From NCBI RefSeq assembly GCF_003438075.1, contig NZ_QSTA01000004.1, positions 81,537 through 145,536 on the forward strand: 64,000 bases of DNA, written 5' to 3'. The position numbers were made by a program, and so were the translations under genes. This DNA comes from Eubacterium sp. OM08-24 (GTDB lineage Bacteria; Bacillota; Clostridia; Oscillospirales; Acutalibacteraceae). Positions 63,340 to 64,000 of the stretch are shown here, piece by piece. Each line of letters opens with the position of its first letter. Position 1 is the first letter of the stretch. Under the pieces are notes generated by a model. It did no database searches. It was not told the DNA's origin and saw only the letters and a list, made by a program, of their open reading frames with translations.

Positions 63340-63830
63340 GGTGCAAAGAAATGTATAGTAAAGTAAGTTCAAATACTCACTCTATACATATATATAATAT
63401 CATATTTTTTAAAAAAATCAAATGAATTATACAACTTTTACAAAATTTGTGTAATCAATCTAAATTGATTTGAGTTGCTTTGTGCACTATTACTGTATAG
63501 CGTATAAGAAATATATTGAGTTTGTACGAAGATGGTTGTTAATACTATTATATAGTAAATAAATGTAGATTTTAAAACAACCGACCTATTGATCTGCCAA
63601 CCTTATAGGATTAAGACGGATTATTAATATCATTATATCTATATTAAGATAAAAGCAATTTAAGAATTAAATCCAGAAACAGCACTTATTTTTGCAAAAT
63701 CGTGATACATTAATATAGATATATAACTTATATTGTATTTTCACAGACTAATAATAGTATATACGCATTATGTAAACACGATATATTGTGTTTATAAAGA
63801 TGAAGTAAAAATTTTTTTAAAAAATTTGAA
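63340..63830. other. AT-rich intergenic region, no gene recognised
   Basis: About 490 bases upstream of the promoters at the right edge. No tRNA cloverleaf or coding frame with an RBS was found. One perfect hairpin occurs, TAAACAC/GTGTTTA (63773-63794). A minus-strand reading near 63575-63625 vaguely recalls the 3' end of 23S rRNA but is too weak to call. Confidence 0.45.
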
Positions 63831-63838
63831 AAAAGGGG

Positions 63839-63992
63839 TTGCAATTTGTAAAAAGGCGTGATATAATAACACTCGTCGCTTGAGGAAAGCACAAAAACAA
63901 CAGAAAAGTTTGAGAGCACAGAGTAAAGCTATTAAAAAGTTTTGAAAGAGATTTCAAAAAACTTTTTAAAAAGTTTGAAAAAAGTGTTGACA
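63839..63992 (+). promoter_or_regulatory. tandem strong promoters at the right edge, probably of an rRNA operon
   Basis: P1: TTGCAA (63839-63844), 17-nt spacer, TATAAT (63862-63867), followed by ACACTCGTCGCTTGAGG. P2: only its -35 TTGACA (63987-63992) is inside the window. Both follow A/T-tracts that could act as UP elements. Tandem promoters of this spacing with a GC-rich start region typify clostridial rRNA operons; the operon itself would lie beyond base 64000. Confidence 0.5.
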
Positions 63993-64000
63993 AACAAAAA

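Noticed and set aside
63570..63630. Possible decayed 23S rRNA 3' end or tRNA on the minus strand
   Set aside because: Only a short phrase (AAGGTTG ... AATAGGTCGG) is reminiscent; flanks do not fold or align as rRNA or tRNA.
1..64000. CRISPR array, prophage, integrase or transposase genes
   Set aside because: No regularly spaced direct repeats and no phage or transposase coding sequence were seen; the repeat at 41.4 kb has no coding capacity.

Overview
The window looks like chromosomal DNA of a low-to-moderate-GC, Gram-positive, anaerobic gut Clostridia, most likely Ruminococcus-like (Oscillospiraceae). The support is the housekeeping gene content (tsaD, der, plsY, holA, RNase M5, bL32, ValRS, PolI), rubrerythrin, a SpoIIQ-like sporulation peptidase, a dockerin-bearing secreted protein, and wall-anchored proteins with Thr/Pro (PETT) linkers, X25-like carbohydrate-binding modules and cohesin-like modules. 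These last features resemble the amylosome of Ruminococcus bromii and relatives. The species assignment is inference; no rRNA gene lies inside the window.

Layout. 1-4.0 kb: tail of an InlB-repeat protein, a small CinA/MoaB-like ORF, an orphan EctB-type aminotransferase, then (minus strand) a HAD phosphatase and a lipoprotein cyclophilin. 4.1-8.1 kb: split cobalamin-dependent methionine synthase (reactivation protein plus MetH) and a metallophosphoesterase. 8.3-12.1 kb: a CapD/EpsC-type nucleotide-sugar dehydratase with glmS (envelope sugar supply). 12.4-14.3 kb: an unusual acidic/basic membrane protein. 14.3-17.9 kb: pyrC, a DRE-TIM aldolase, an ASCH protein and pyrF. 18.0-20.3 kb: serC-serA. 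20.5-23.0 kb: an NlpC/P60-SpaA-dockerin protein whose 3' end runs into a truncated MATE transporter. 23-28 kb: lipoprotein, MerR regulator, valS and two GNAT acetyltransferases. 28.1-33.7 kb: tightly packed alr-polA-LMW phosphatase-rimI-tsaD. 33.8-37.9 kb: Q/N/Y-rich membrane protein, DUF2752, rubrerythrin, DtxR/MntR regulator, cyclophilin and galE.

38.0-44.8 kb is the most distinctive part: three consecutive surface proteins. The first (1080 aa) has two copies of a paired X25-like module flanking two cohesin-like modules. The second is a membrane-anchored cohesin-like protein. The third joins an aromatic-rich N-terminal module to a cohesin-like module. The first and third end in the same VKTG-type sorting/anchor region. 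An approximately 500-nt hairpin-rich noncoding element lies between genes one and two, and a fragment of it recurs near 2.0 kb.

45.2-54.2 kb is a dense housekeeping block: yceD-rpmF, DUF512 radical SAM, der, plsY, HIT, phosphoribosyltransferase, comEC, holA and rnmV. 54.6-59.9 kb holds a MacB/FtsX-type ABC transporter followed by an OmpR-type response regulator and histidine kinase. 60-63.3 kb has putP, a SpoIIQ-like M23 peptidase, a 23-codon microprotein candidate and a cytidylate-kinase-like protein. The last 200 bases carry tandem strong promoter sequences of the kind that precede rRNA operons.

Most transcription units have near-consensus sigma-A promoters (TTGACA-17-TATAAT) and intrinsic terminators, which makes unit boundaries fairly clear.
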